A DNA stretch of 64,000 nucleotides. Origin: Uliginosibacterium gangwonense (GTDB lineage: Bacteria; Pseudomonadota; Gammaproteobacteria; Burkholderiales; Rhodocyclaceae). The translations under genes were made by a program, and so were the position numbers. The notes below the pieces were generated by a model that ran no database searches, was not told where the DNA came from, and was given only the letters and a program-made list of their open reading frames with translations. This document shows, piece by piece, positions 19,684 through 28,365 of the stretch (positions are counted from its first letter, which is position 1; each line of letters starts with the position of its first letter). Where the stretch lies: NCBI GenBank assembly GCA_005239635.1, contig SBBQ01000054.1, positions 17,480 through 81,479 on the forward strand, given 5' to 3'.

Positions 19684-21039
19684 CTAATGTGCTTCTTGGT
19701 TAAGCAATTGCGCCCAGCTCATGGCTTGGTGCCACGCTAACAACACGTCTTGCGTTTCTACGCCGCACTGTGCGGCGGCGGCTTCCAGTTCGGCATCGCT
19801 ACTTTCGCATGCAATGGCTAAGTTGAGCCAAGGTGCGAGCGGGCCTTCACGTTTAATCAGCGCGGCTGGAATTGCATCGTGCAGTTGCACCGCGCTCAGG
19901 GCTTTTGCCATGGGCACTCGCAGCACCATGTCGAGCAGCGAGAACAAGCCGGTTACAAACACAATGTCGCGCTGGTCCGGCCGCACTTTGGGACCGGCGA
20001 CAATTTCCATAAAGCGTGCGCGAATGAGGCCGGTTTCGAGCAAGGCGTCGGCGTTCGGCGGTGCATCGCCCGATGAGTAGAGCAACATTAACAACCAGCG
20101 ATACAGTTTTTGGCGGCCCAAAATCACCATCGCTTGTTCGATGGAATTGATCTTCTGCGTTAAGCCGCTGCCAGCCGAGTTAAGGTAACGCAACAAGCGA
20201 TAGGGTAGCGCGGGGTCATGCTTGAGGCCTTCTGCCAGTTCATGCACTTCAGCGTCGCGGCGCAGGCGATTGAGCAAATCGAGAATACGCAAACCGGTGG
20301 GCGGTAGATCACGGCCACCCCAGTTTTCACGGTGCGTGAGGTAGCTGCCGTTAAACCAACGGTAGCCTTGCTTTTCACACAGCAGGCGTTCGTCTTCGCT
20401 GCCAATGCCACTGGCCATGAGTTGCGCACGCGCCGCGTGCTGTGGCAGCCATTGCGCCTGCGATTTAATTAAGGCGGGATTGGCGTCATCTACGTTGATA
20501 CGCAGCATGTCGGCATGCGCGGCGCGTTCGAGTAAGGCAATTGATGCTTGCGAAGTAATATTGCTGGCGTCCAGCGCTAAACGAAAACCCGCTTCGCGCA
20601 ACGTGAGCCACGTGTTTTGCCAATCGGCATCGCAGGCTTCTTCCGGCTGCACTTCAATAATCGGTTTGAAGTTGGCGAGTTCGAGCACCTGCGGGCGCGT
20701 GAGCAAGCTCTCCGGCAATTGCAAAATAGCTGGACGTGCGTAAAGCAAATTGCGCGTGGTGGGGTGTTGCAAACTGGCGAGTGTGAGTTCGCCATAGGCG
20801 TGTGCATGGGTGCCGCGTGCGGCACGTGCCGCCATGGAGCGACGCAAGGTAAAACGACTGGCGACAACGTGACGCGATTGATCCAGCACGGGGCCGTAGC
20901 GCAACAGACCCAACACGGCATCATCGGGTTCATTGATGAAGAGGTCTTCTTCCGTGGTGCTGGCCGGCTGATGGGCAGGTTTGCTGGTCGCGCTGGTTTG
21001 CGCTTTGCCACCAAACAAGGCCTTGAGACGCTCAAGCAT
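19684..21039 (-). CDS. EAL-like/HDOD signalling protein, second copy
   Basis: A 451-residue protein with the YuxH-type arrangement. The N-terminal part (about 55-245) is an EAL-like domain lacking EAL and DDFGTG catalytic motifs; RLALDASN and MLRINVDD stand where DDFG and KxD would be. The HDOD domain follows from about 255: [25 protein letters not shown] and [22 protein letters not shown] in part. It is a paralogue of 6441-7577. Its start codon overlaps the mtgA stop codon by one base (TAATG), so it is likely translated by coupling with mtgA. Function unknown; c-di-GMP binding without cleavage is one possibility. Confidence 0.82.
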   Translation of the reverse strand: MLERLKALFGGKAQTSATSKPAHQPASTTEEDLFINEPDDAVLGLLRYGPVLDQSRHVVASRFTLRRSMAARAARGTHAHAYGELTLASLQHPTTRNLLYARPAILQLPESLLTRPQVLELANFKPIIEVQPEEACDADWQNTWLTLREAGFRLALDASNITSQASIALLERAAHADMLRINVDDANPALIKSQAQWLPQHAARAQLMASGIGSEDERLLCEKQGYRWFNGSYLTHRENWGGRDLPPTGLRILDLLNRLRRDAEVHELAEGLKHDPALPYRLLRYLNSAGSGLTQKINSIEQAMVILGRQKLYRWLLMLLYSSGDAPPNADALLETGLIRARFMEIVAGPKVRPDQRDIVFVTGLFSLLDMVLRVPMAKALSAVQLHDAIPAALIKREGPLAPWLNLAIACESSDAELEAAAAQCGVETQDVLLAWHQAMSWAQLLNQEAH

Positions 21040-21731
21040 TACGGAACCTCCGAGTAGGCCATGCGTGATCTAACACGTGCAGCGTGAGCAGCTAACCGTG
21101 GGCCAAATTGTTTTTCGTACTTGCGTGGGTTGGGCAACATCACCGCTAAATGCGCAGCTTGGTCTGCATTCAGTTGACTGGCGCCGATATTGTAATAACG
21201 TCGTGCGGCGGCTTCAGCGCCGAATACGCCCTCACCCCATTCCACCACGTTGAGATACAGCTCAAGGATACGCCGTTTATCGAGCACCGTTTCGAGCATC
21301 ACGGTAATGATGGCTTCTTCACCTTTGCGGAAGTAGCTTTTCGAGGGCGATAGAAATAGGTTTTTTGCTAATTGCTGCGAAATGGTGGAGCCGCCCGCCA
21401 CGACTTTGCCTTTGCGTTGGTTTTTTTCGAGGGCCTTTTGTATGCCTTCCCAGTCGAAGCCTTCGTGGTCAATAAAGCCATCATCTTCTGATGCCACGAC
21501 GGCACGCTTGAGATTGACCGAAATGCGCTCGTATGGAACCCAGGTATAGCGCAAGGTGGCATCAGGCTTTTTCTCCTGAAGGTCATCCATCCGTAGCGAC
21601 ATAAAACTGGTGGTGCCGGGGGGGTAATACTTCCACCACACAATGTGGCTAAAAATCCAAAGCTGGTACAGCAGGAACAGGCCAATAAGGGCGAACAGTG
21701 TGTAAGTGATGTAGCGGCTGAGCTTGCGCAT
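21039..21731 (-). CDS. mtgA: Monofunctional peptidoglycan glycosyltransferase MtgA
   Basis: Inner-membrane enzyme of 230 residues that polymerises lipid II into glycan strands. One N-terminal transmembrane helix (about residues 8-29) is followed by the GT51 domain with all main motifs: AVVASEDDGFIDHEGFD (catalytic Glu), KGKVVAGGSTISQQLAKNLFL, KGEEAIITVMLE and LELYLNVVEWGEGVFGAEAAARRYY, each quoted in part. There is no transpeptidase domain, as expected. It follows aroE after about 170 bases, the order common in betaproteobacteria, and precedes the HDOD gene with a one-base overlap. Confidence 0.95.
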   Translation of the reverse strand: MRKLSRYITYTLFALIGLFLLYQLWIFSHIVWWKYYPPGTTSFMSLRMDDLQEKKPDATLRYTWVPYERISVNLKRAVVASEDDGFIDHEGFDWEGIQKALEKNQRKGKVVAGGSTISQQLAKNLFLSPSKSYFRKGEEAIITVMLETVLDKRRILELYLNVVEWGEGVFGAEAAARRYYNIGASQLNADQAAHLAVMLPNPRKYEKQFGPRLAAHAARVRSRMAYSEVP

Positions 21732-21900
21732 ATTGCGGACGAGTTGAAATCAGAGATCTGAGTTGAAAGTGGTCTGCGCTGAATGTTGCAAGCTTACTAG
21801 GGTTGCAGGTTGTATACGGCACGCACGCGCAATTCAGCAGTGTTTATTGTGCGGTTGGAAGACCGGCGATGCACTGCACGACTAAGATATTTCGCGTAAT

Positions 21901-22749
21901 TTAAGATACGCTGAGTTCTGCGCGCAAGGTTTGTAACACCGGTGCCGTGTTGGGCCGCACGCCGCGCCACAGGGTAAATGCTTCGGCTGCTTGTTCAACC
22001 AACATGCCCAAGCCATCGGCTAAAATTTCTGCGCCATCGGCTGCCGCTTGTTGCAAAAATGGCGTGCGCCCTTTGCCATACACCATGTCGTAGGCAGCAG
22101 CGTGTGGTGCGTACAAGCCGGCAGGCAAAGGCGGTGCATCATCCGACAAGCTTGCTGCGGTGGCGTTAATCACCACGTCAAAAGATTGTCCGGCCAAGTC
22201 GTCATAGCCGCAGCCAATGAGCGCGCAGTTGTGCCCCATGCTGGTGGCACGTGGTGCAAACTCATGTTGCAATTCTTGCGCGCGCGCAACGGTGCGATTG
22301 GCAATGCAGAGGCTTGTCGGGGCGAGTTGTAGCAGCGGCAAAATAACGCCGCGTGCTGCGCCGCCTGCACCCAACAACAAAATGCGTGCGCCTTTTAGTG
22401 TGAGGCCCAAATTGTGCGTGAGGTCTTGTACGAGACCGGCGCCATCGGTGTTGTCGCCAATGATGCGGCCTTGCTCAAACACGAGTGTATTCACAGCACG
22501 TGCGGCTTCAGCGCGCGCGCTACGTTCGTGCGCAAGGGCATGGGCTTCGAGCTTAAACGGGATGGTGACATTGAGACCTCGGCCGCCGTTGCGCGCAAAG
22601 TCGCGCACGGTTTCGGCAAAGCCATCGAGCCGGCCGAGCAGGGCGTCGTACTGCATGTCTTGCCCGGTTTGCGCAGCAAACGCCGCGTGAATACGGGGCG
22701 ACTTGCTGTGTGCAATAGGGTTGCCAATCACGGCGTAACGGTCAGTCAT
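21901..22749 (-). CDS. aroE: Shikimate dehydrogenase AroE
   Basis: Reduces 3-dehydroshikimate to shikimate with NADPH in aromatic amino-acid synthesis. The 282-residue protein has the substrate loop NPIAHSKSPRIHAAFA, the catalytic Lys-containing NVTIPFK, the NADP loop LLGAGGAARGV and NRTVARA, DGAGLV, and the C-terminal DMVYGKGRTPFL. All are where they should be. It lies 23 bases downstream of the TonB-like gene. aroQ at 49154 supplies the preceding step of the same pathway elsewhere in the window. Confidence 0.96.
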   Translation of the reverse strand: MTDRYAVIGNPIAHSKSPRIHAAFAAQTGQDMQYDALLGRLDGFAETVRDFARNGGRGLNVTIPFKLEAHALAHERSARAEAARAVNTLVFEQGRIIGDNTDGAGLVQDLTHNLGLTLKGARILLLGAGGAARGVILPLLQLAPTSLCIANRTVARAQELQHEFAPRATSMGHNCALIGCGYDDLAGQSFDVVINATAASLSDDAPPLPAGLYAPHAAAYDMVYGKGRTPFLQQAAADGAEILADGLGMLVEQAAEAFTLWRGVRPNTAPVLQTLRAELSVS

Positions 22750-22772
22750 GTCCGCGCTTCTTTGTATCTAAA

Positions 22773-23879
22773 TTAGCGAGATGATTGCACTTGGTCGTCT
22801 TTGGTAAAGGTCCAGGTGCGGGTAATCGCCAATTGGTTAAATTCGCTGGTGATGTTGGACGACAGCGGTGAAAACGGCGCGGCGAGGCGCACAATTTTCA
22901 TGGCGGCCTGATCAAGTTCTTTGTAGCCGGATGATTTGTTTAATTCAACACGTTCGAGCGTACCGTCGGCACGAATGTAAACGGTGAGCCGCAAGCTGCC
23001 GTATAAACGGCCGCGCGCATTTTCAGGGTAGTTTAGGTTGCCGACGCGCTCAACCTTTTGCCGCCAGTCTTCAACATACTGCGCGAAGCGGTATTCCTCG
23101 GTAGTGGCGCCAATGTATTTGGTACGTGGCCGCTGGTTATACAGCTCTACCCGGTTGGCAATTTCGGTTTCGGCACGGGCAAAAGCACGTGCACGTTCGG
23201 CGAGGTCTAAGCCGGACACTTTGCCTGGCTCGGGGTCAGGCTGTTCGACGCGTTGCTTTTGATTAGAAATGACAGGGGCTTTGCGTGTGGCTTGCGCAAG
23301 CAATTCTTGCTGGCGTTGTTGTAGTTGTTGCACGCGCTTATTCGTCTCGACCAGATCGTCGCCGCTGGTGTTTTGGTCTTCCGACGGTAAAAAGGTTGTG
23401 GCGCGTCGGTTTTCTTCTAGCGTGCCGCCACCTTCTAAATTGGCTTGCGCAAGCGCTTGTGCTGATTTGGGCTTTTGTTTGTGCCGCGCATTGACCAGCA
23501 CAATTTCGAGTTGCTTGTCGTGGGCAACGAGTTTGTCTGCATCAAGGTCTACAAACCGTAGCGATAACAGCACCGCATGCAAACACAAAGACAGCAGGCC
23601 GGCCAAAATGAGGTAGCAGGCGCGTAGGGTGAGGCCATGAAAACCCAACCAGTTAAAAAACTGCTGCACCATGCTGCGACGAACGGGAATGCTGCTCGTC
23701 ACTTTGCCAACTGCGTTGCTCTCAGCGTTACCCTTTGCGTCATTTTTGGTGCCAGATTGAGCGCTGGTTTTTGCACGCTCGCCCACCGCACGACGCGCCA
23801 TGGAGGCGTCATTGGCGGCAGGCACCATCGCCTTGGCAGCAACGGCAGGAGCAGCAGGAGGTTTGGGTTGCTTAGGCAT
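22773..23879 (-). CDS. TonB-like energy transducer (TonB C-terminal domain)
   Basis: A 368-residue protein with one transmembrane helix at about residues 85-110 after an Ala/Lys-rich cytoplasmic stretch, a long periplasmic coiled region rich in Gln and Arg (about 175-270), and a TonB-type C-terminal domain from about 275: YPENARGRLYGSLRLTVYI, ADGTLERVELNKSSGYKELD, and AAMKIVRLAAPFSPL. No ExbB/ExbD pair is adjacent, so it may act in envelope integrity rather than metal uptake. The long N-terminal part is longer than usual; internal ATGs could serve as starts. The order RNB nuclease, TonB-like, aroE, mtgA recurs in betaproteobacteria. Confidence 0.8.
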   Translation of the reverse strand: MPKQPKPPAAPAVAAKAMVPAANDASMARRAVGERAKTSAQSGTKNDAKGNAESNAVGKVTSSIPVRRSMVQQFFNWLGFHGLTLRACYLILAGLLSLCLHAVLLSLRFVDLDADKLVAHDKQLEIVLVNARHKQKPKSAQALAQANLEGGGTLEENRRATTFLPSEDQNTSGDDLVETNKRVQQLQQRQQELLAQATRKAPVISNQKQRVEQPDPEPGKVSGLDLAERARAFARAETEIANRVELYNQRPRTKYIGATTEEYRFAQYVEDWRQKVERVGNLNYPENARGRLYGSLRLTVYIRADGTLERVELNKSSGYKELDQAAMKIVRLAAPFSPLSSNITSEFNQLAITRTWTFTKDDQVQSSR

Positions 23880-23910
23880 GGTGGATGATTCTACCTGTGC
23901 CGCTGCCAGA

Positions 23911-26013
23911 TCATGCGTTTTGTTGCGCAGAATCTGCGCCCGGCTCGTCGGTCGCAGGGTTGTTGGCTTCGCTCACGACTGCCTCGCTCGTTTGCTCAGC
24001 TGCGGGCGCAAGTTCGTGCAGCGCTGCTTCAAGCTCAGCCTCGAGTTCGCCTTCCAATCCACCCTCAAGTTCAGCCTCATCCGTGGGGGCGGCGCGCTCA
24101 CTGGTAAAGTGCGCACGCACTTCGTTATCTAGCAAGTCGATTTCGTCGATTTGCACATTGATGCGGCTGCGTGGGGCCAAGGCCGGTACGCTGGGGCAAC
24201 GCAAAAAGAGCGGCACGGCTTGCAGGCGTAGCAAGCTTTCGCGCACCACAAAGGCGGGGAGTTCGGGCAGCAATTTTGTGTCAGATTCTGCGCCAGAGTC
24301 ATTGGCAAATACGGCCGCAGACCCGGCCGTATTTTGCTGCACCCAGCGCAAGCACCAATAGCGTTCCATGTGACGCTGAAAATCGGCGTAAGCGGTGTAG
24401 GTTTCGTCGAAGTCACGCACGATGCTGTGCAGCACGTCAGAGCGTGCAGGAAACGCGGGTGTTTGCTGTTGCAACATGCCCAGTAGTTGCCATTGGTTAA
24501 CAAGGTCAACGTAGCGACGCAGTGGCGAGGTGCACCACGCATAGCCTTCTACGCCTAGGCCTTCATGAGCGCCGCAGGTAGTGGTCATGCGTACGCGGCC
24601 ACCGCCTTGCACACGATAAATGCCGGGAATCTTGGCAGTGTCGAGTGCCTTACCCCAAGTGGCATTGGCAAAGATCATGAGTTCAGCCACGAGTTTGTCG
24701 AGCGGGCTGCCACGCTTGCGCGCCACAATTTCAATCTGCCCCGGCTCGCCGTGCATGCCCTCGCTTTGCCAATCAACTTGGTAATTAAAGTCGGTGAGGC
24801 CTTGCGCGGCAGAAGGTTTGCCACGACCCGCTTCAAGCACCGTCGCGAAGCGCCACAACAATGTGAGCTGTTCGCGCCAAGCAAATTCGGGCACGGTGTC
24901 GTTGTTCAAAGTATCGTCATTGAACAGGGGTTCAATGTCGTGATGACGCAGATTGGCGACGACCGGTACGCGTTCAATGCGCGATTCGGTGTTGAGAATC
25001 CGCAAGTCTTGCGCGACGTTGAGATACAGCGAAACAGCCGGGCGTGCGTCACCTTCGGCAAGGGTAAATTGCTGCACCACGTCGTCCGGCAACATGGTGA
25101 TTTTGTTGCCGGGAAAGTACACCGTCGATAAACGTTGCCGCGCAATGGCGTCGACTTCTGATTCAGGCGCAATGCCTAAACCCGGCGCAGCAATGTGAAT
25201 GCCAATACGCCAGCCGCCTTCGGCCTGCGGTGAGATCGAGAAGGCGTCGTCGATTTCTGTGGTGCTGGCATCATCAATCGAAAATGCCTGCACATCGGCC
25301 AGCGGCAAATCATTGGGCGCAGCCAGCGGTGCCGCCGGCGGAAAGCCCGTGCCTTTGGCAAAATGCGCAAACAAAAAATGACCTAGGTGGTAATCGTGTG
25401 CGGAGCCGATCGCACCGGCACGTGCGAGGAGGCGAACAGGCGTGAGGCCCGTGTTGGCGCACGCCGTTTCAAGCGCCTTAATTTCAATCCGATTGCGGTC
25501 TGGCTGATACAGCGCAGCGGGCATGAGCGCGCGCAGTTCGTCCGGCATGCTGCCCGATTCGAGTTGCTGCGCCATGCGCATCATGGCTTCTTGTTGCAAA
25601 CGTTTCTTTTCGAGGCCAGCTAATGCAGCCTGCAAAATCTCGGCCGGTGCTTTACGAAAACGACCGCGACCTTTGCGGTGAAACCAAACAGGTGCTGCGT
25701 GAAGTTTGATGAGCAGTGCGGTGGACTGCACTGCGCTGGGCGTGGCACCGAAGTAATCTTTTGCAAATTCTTCAAAACCAAACTCGCCGTCGCCGCAGGT
25801 TTCCCACAAGAACTGCGTATCCATACTGGCGGCTTCTTGTTCGGCGTTTGCCAATAGATCACCAGCTGCCGGGGTAGCAAAACGTAATAACACGTTCGCG
25901 GCTTTTACTTTACTGCGTTTGCCCGTGGGCAATTCAACTTGAAATGACGTGTTTTGGTCGGCCATGATGCTGCCGGCTTTAAACGCACCATCTTCTTCAA
26001 ACAAAACATTCAT
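23911..26013 (-). CDS. RNB-domain exoribonuclease (RNase II/R-like)
   Basis: A 700-residue 3'-5' exoribonuclease candidate. The RNB catalytic core spans about 225-540, with the Asp cluster in SIDDASTTEIDDAFSI and the later RVRMTTTCGAHEGLGVEGYAWCTSPLRRYVDL. N-terminal cold-shock domains are weak or divergent, and the C-terminal region ends in a very acidic tail with repeated Glu-Ala-Glu-Leu units, quite unlike RNase R's basic end. It belongs to the betaproteobacterial VacB/RNase II group, but it is shorter than RNase R. It is the first gene of the nuclease-TonB-aroE run, with 31 bases before the TonB-like gene. Confidence 0.85.
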   Translation of the reverse strand: MNVLFEEDGAFKAGSIMADQNTSFQVELPTGKRSKVKAANVLLRFATPAAGDLLANAEQEAASMDTQFLWETCGDGEFGFEEFAKDYFGATPSAVQSTALLIKLHAAPVWFHRKGRGRFRKAPAEILQAALAGLEKKRLQQEAMMRMAQQLESGSMPDELRALMPAALYQPDRNRIEIKALETACANTGLTPVRLLARAGAIGSAHDYHLGHFLFAHFAKGTGFPPAAPLAAPNDLPLADVQAFSIDDASTTEIDDAFSISPQAEGGWRIGIHIAAPGLGIAPESEVDAIARQRLSTVYFPGNKITMLPDDVVQQFTLAEGDARPAVSLYLNVAQDLRILNTESRIERVPVVANLRHHDIEPLFNDDTLNNDTVPEFAWREQLTLLWRFATVLEAGRGKPSAAQGLTDFNYQVDWQSEGMHGEPGQIEIVARKRGSPLDKLVAELMIFANATWGKALDTAKIPGIYRVQGGGRVRMTTTCGAHEGLGVEGYAWCTSPLRRYVDLVNQWQLLGMLQQQTPAFPARSDVLHSIVRDFDETYTAYADFQRHMERYWCLRWVQQNTAGSAAVFANDSGAESDTKLLPELPAFVVRESLLRLQAVPLFLRCPSVPALAPRSRINVQIDEIDLLDNEVRAHFTSERAAPTDEAELEGGLEGELEAELEAALHELAPAAEQTSEAVVSEANNPATDEPGADSAQQNA

Positions 26014-26173
26014 GTTGCACGTAACGAATTAGGGTGAATGCGAGGGTCGTGCGAGGTTGAGCGCAAACGGTAGCGATATAGTTGCCTATAGATGCCTACG
26101 GGTCGCCGCTGCTACGACAGCACAACACAACTGGGCGGACGCCATTAAAACGGCGCGGACGCGAATGGCGCAA

Positions 26174-26770
26174 TTATACCTGCGCAGCGGTGTTGCCTGC
26201 CGCCGGGCTGGCATGGGCAAAATCAAGCAAGGCATCTAGGTAGTCGTTCCAGCGCGTAAAGCTATGGTCGCCGCCGGGCAAAATAGTGTGTTTGCAATCG
26301 GCGTAGAAACGCACCGCTTCGCGGTAGTCCAATACTTCGTCACCGGTTTCGGCCAACAACCAATACCGTTCTGGATGCGTAATGCGCGGCACAGCAAGCG
26401 CTTTCAACGCGTCGACGTGCGCCTGCGTAAAGTCAAAGGTTTCGCCTGTGTATAGATTGGTTTGCGGGCCGATGTATTCGCTGAGTGACAGTGGCGCAAC
26501 CACGGCCGGATTGACTAATGCCGCACGCAATCCATAACGTTCAGCAAGCCACGTGGCGTAATAGCCTCCGAGCGAGCTACCGATGAGTAAGGGCGCGGCG
26601 TCGCACAGTGCGATTAATTTTTCCACCTGCAAAATGGCGGCTTGCGGATCGTGCGAGAGTTGCGGGCACACAAAGTCAGCCCCCAAGCCGAGGCGTTGCA
26701 TATGCGCATGCAAGACCATGGCCTTATGCGAGCGTGGCGATGAACGAAAGCCGTGTAGATATAGAATCAT
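26174..26770 (-). CDS. YqiA/YcfP-like alpha/beta-fold esterase
   Basis: A 198-residue cytoplasmic alpha/beta hydrolase. The opening MILYLHGFRSSPRSHKA carries the oxyanion HGF motif, the nucleophile elbow is IGSSLGGYYA (Ser near residue 72), the acid is probably in ETGDEVLDY, and the His in GGDHSF. The catalytic triad is thus complete. Homologues act as small-ester hydrolases; the natural substrate is unknown. The ATG at 26768-26770 is preferred to a TTG five codons upstream. It follows uppP by 42 bases on the same strand. Confidence 0.88.
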   Translation of the reverse strand: MILYLHGFRSSPRSHKAMVLHAHMQRLGLGADFVCPQLSHDPQAAILQVEKLIALCDAAPLLIGSSLGGYYATWLAERYGLRAALVNPAVVAPLSLSEYIGPQTNLYTGETFDFTQAHVDALKALAVPRITHPERYWLLAETGDEVLDYREAVRFYADCKHTILPGGDHSFTRWNDYLDALLDFAHASPAAGNTAAQV

Positions 26771-26812
26771 TTGCCTTGCGCGCAAGAGCTATTGTGTTTG
26801 CAATAAATACTC

Positions 26813-27634
26813 TCAGCCAGCTGACCAATTCACCCAGCCGGTTTGCCAAGTCACCAAAATCATGATGCCGAAGGCGATGCGATACCACGCAAACGGCGTG
26901 AAGTCATGACTACTAATAAAGCGCAGAAGCCAGCGAACACATAAAAACGCTGAAACAAACGCTGAGCCGAACCCCACTGCCCACATGCCTAAATCATCAA
27001 GCTGCAACAGGTGACGCTCTTTGACTAGTTGGTAAGTCGTGGCCAAAAACAAAGTGGGCATCGCTAGAAAAAACGAAAACTCGGTGGCGGCTTTGCGCGA
27101 CAAACCAAAAAATAGACCGCCGATAATGGTGGCGCCAGAACGACTAGTGCCGGGAATTAACGCGAGTGCCTGTGCTAACCCCAGTTTGACTGCGGTCATG
27201 GGGCTAATGTCATCAATTTGCGAGGTGGTAATCGTGTGTTGCCGACGCTCAGCCCACAAGATGATGAAGCCGCCGATGATGAAGGTGCTGGCGACGACCA
27301 GCGGGTTAAACAAATGCGCTTTAATGCTTTTGCCAAAGAGCAGACCAATGATCGCCAAGGGTAAAAAAGCGATCACAAGATTTAATAAAAACTTTTGCGC
27401 AGCTGCATCATGTAGCGCGCCTCGTAACACCATGCCAACGCGTGCTCGGTATTCCCACACAACCGCGAGAATTGCTCCGGTTTGAATGGCGATTTCAAAG
27501 AGTTTGGCTTTCTCGTCATTAAAATTGAGCAAGTCGCCCGCGAGAATGAGGTGGCCCGTTGACGATACGGGCAGAAATTCGGTGAGGCCTTCAACAATGC
27601 CGAGAATAAACGCGGCAAATAGATCGTGTGACAT
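26813..27634 (-). CDS. uppP: Undecaprenyl-diphosphatase UppP (BacA)
   Basis: Inner-membrane phosphatase of 273 residues that recycles undecaprenyl pyrophosphate for peptidoglycan synthesis and gives bacitracin resistance. The family signatures [17 protein letters not shown] (residues 15-31) and the second motif [10 protein letters not shown] are intact. About eight hydrophobic segments are visible. It stands alone with the esterase gene downstream. It complements mtgA and mpl in cell-wall metabolism. Confidence 0.96.
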   Translation of the reverse strand: MSHDLFAAFILGIVEGLTEFLPVSSTGHLILAGDLLNFNDEKAKLFEIAIQTGAILAVVWEYRARVGMVLRGALHDAAAQKFLLNLVIAFLPLAIIGLLFGKSIKAHLFNPLVVASTFIIGGFIILWAERRQHTITTSQIDDISPMTAVKLGLAQALALIPGTSRSGATIIGGLFFGLSRKAATEFSFFLAMPTLFLATTYQLVKERHLLQLDDLGMWAVGFGSAFVSAFLCVRWLLRFISSHDFTPFAWYRIAFGIMILVTWQTGWVNWSAG

Positions 27635-27730
27635 AAGCTAGGACCGGTGCTGACTTGAACGGGTGAATGCTACACCACAGGACGCGCTTGGCTTGTGACA
27701 AGGCGCATAGGTAGCAAAAAATACTGCCCA

Positions 27731-27763
27731 GAAAAAAGGCTGGTCGCACCAGCGCCAGCCTTT
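27731..27763 (-). terminator. Rho-independent terminator after the 27782 gene
   Basis: Arms AAAGGCTGG (27735-27743) and CCAGCCTTT (27755-27763) with an 11-base loop. On the minus strand the stem ends in a run of six or more T residues. Confidence 0.85.
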
Positions 27764-27781
27764 GGGTGAGGCGAGAAGGGC

Positions 27782-28231
27782 TTATTTCGTTTCAGCAGGT
27801 TTCGCGGGTGCGGCTGCGGGTTTAGATTTTGCGGCCTTCTTGGGTGCCGAAATCACAATTTTGCTGGACGCATCGCTCTTACAGTTCTTGTGCGTGGTGA
27901 TGTCGACGCCACTCGCTTTGATGGTGTATTTGCCGCCTTTGGCATAGGTGTGGCTCACAGTCACCGGAAACTTGTTTTCGTCGTTGATCTTGATTTGGTC
28001 AGTGTTGCCATCGCCGTACTCCAGCAGCAGACCGCACCAGGCACTGCCTTCGGTCGCCGAGACCGTGATGTTCACCGCTTCGCCAGCTTTGCCGGTGGCT
28101 GGTGCTTCGAGTTTTTTGATCTCGGGGCGACTACCCAACTGAATGAGCTGTGCATTCACGCTGGCGCAAGATAGCGCCAGCAGACCGAATAGGGTGGCGA
28201 TACGAGTTGAGTGTTTGGCAAAGTTTTGCAT
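27782..28231 (-). CDS. Secreted PKD-like protein of unknown function
   Basis: A 149-residue exported protein. Starting at ATG 28229-28231, which has an excellent GGAGGTTGTT ribosome site, gives a signal peptide of about 27 residues ending SVNA. The mature part looks like a PKD/immunoglobulin-like beta sandwich: AGEAVNITVSATEGSAWCGLLLEYGDGN and FPVTVSHTYAKGGKYTIKASG, with two cysteines that may pair. The last 22 residues are Lys/Ala/Pro rich. I do not recognise a named family. The open frame continues upstream but that part lacks similarity or signal character. Confidence 0.7.
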   Translation of the reverse strand: MQNFAKHSTRIATLFGLLALSCASVNAQLIQLGSRPEIKKLEAPATGKAGEAVNITVSATEGSAWCGLLLEYGDGNTDQIKINDENKFPVTVSHTYAKGGKYTIKASGVDITTHKNCKSDASSKIVISAPKKAAKSKPAAAPAKPAETK

Positions 28232-28365
28232 AACAACCTCCGGTAGTGTTAACGCGAGAGCGCGTGTTCTAGTTCGTGCGGGGCACGCAAGCATGTTGTG
28301 CTGACATGAACATAGCATGACGTACCGTTACTGACTACGGGTTGCCACCACATGCTTACACGGGA

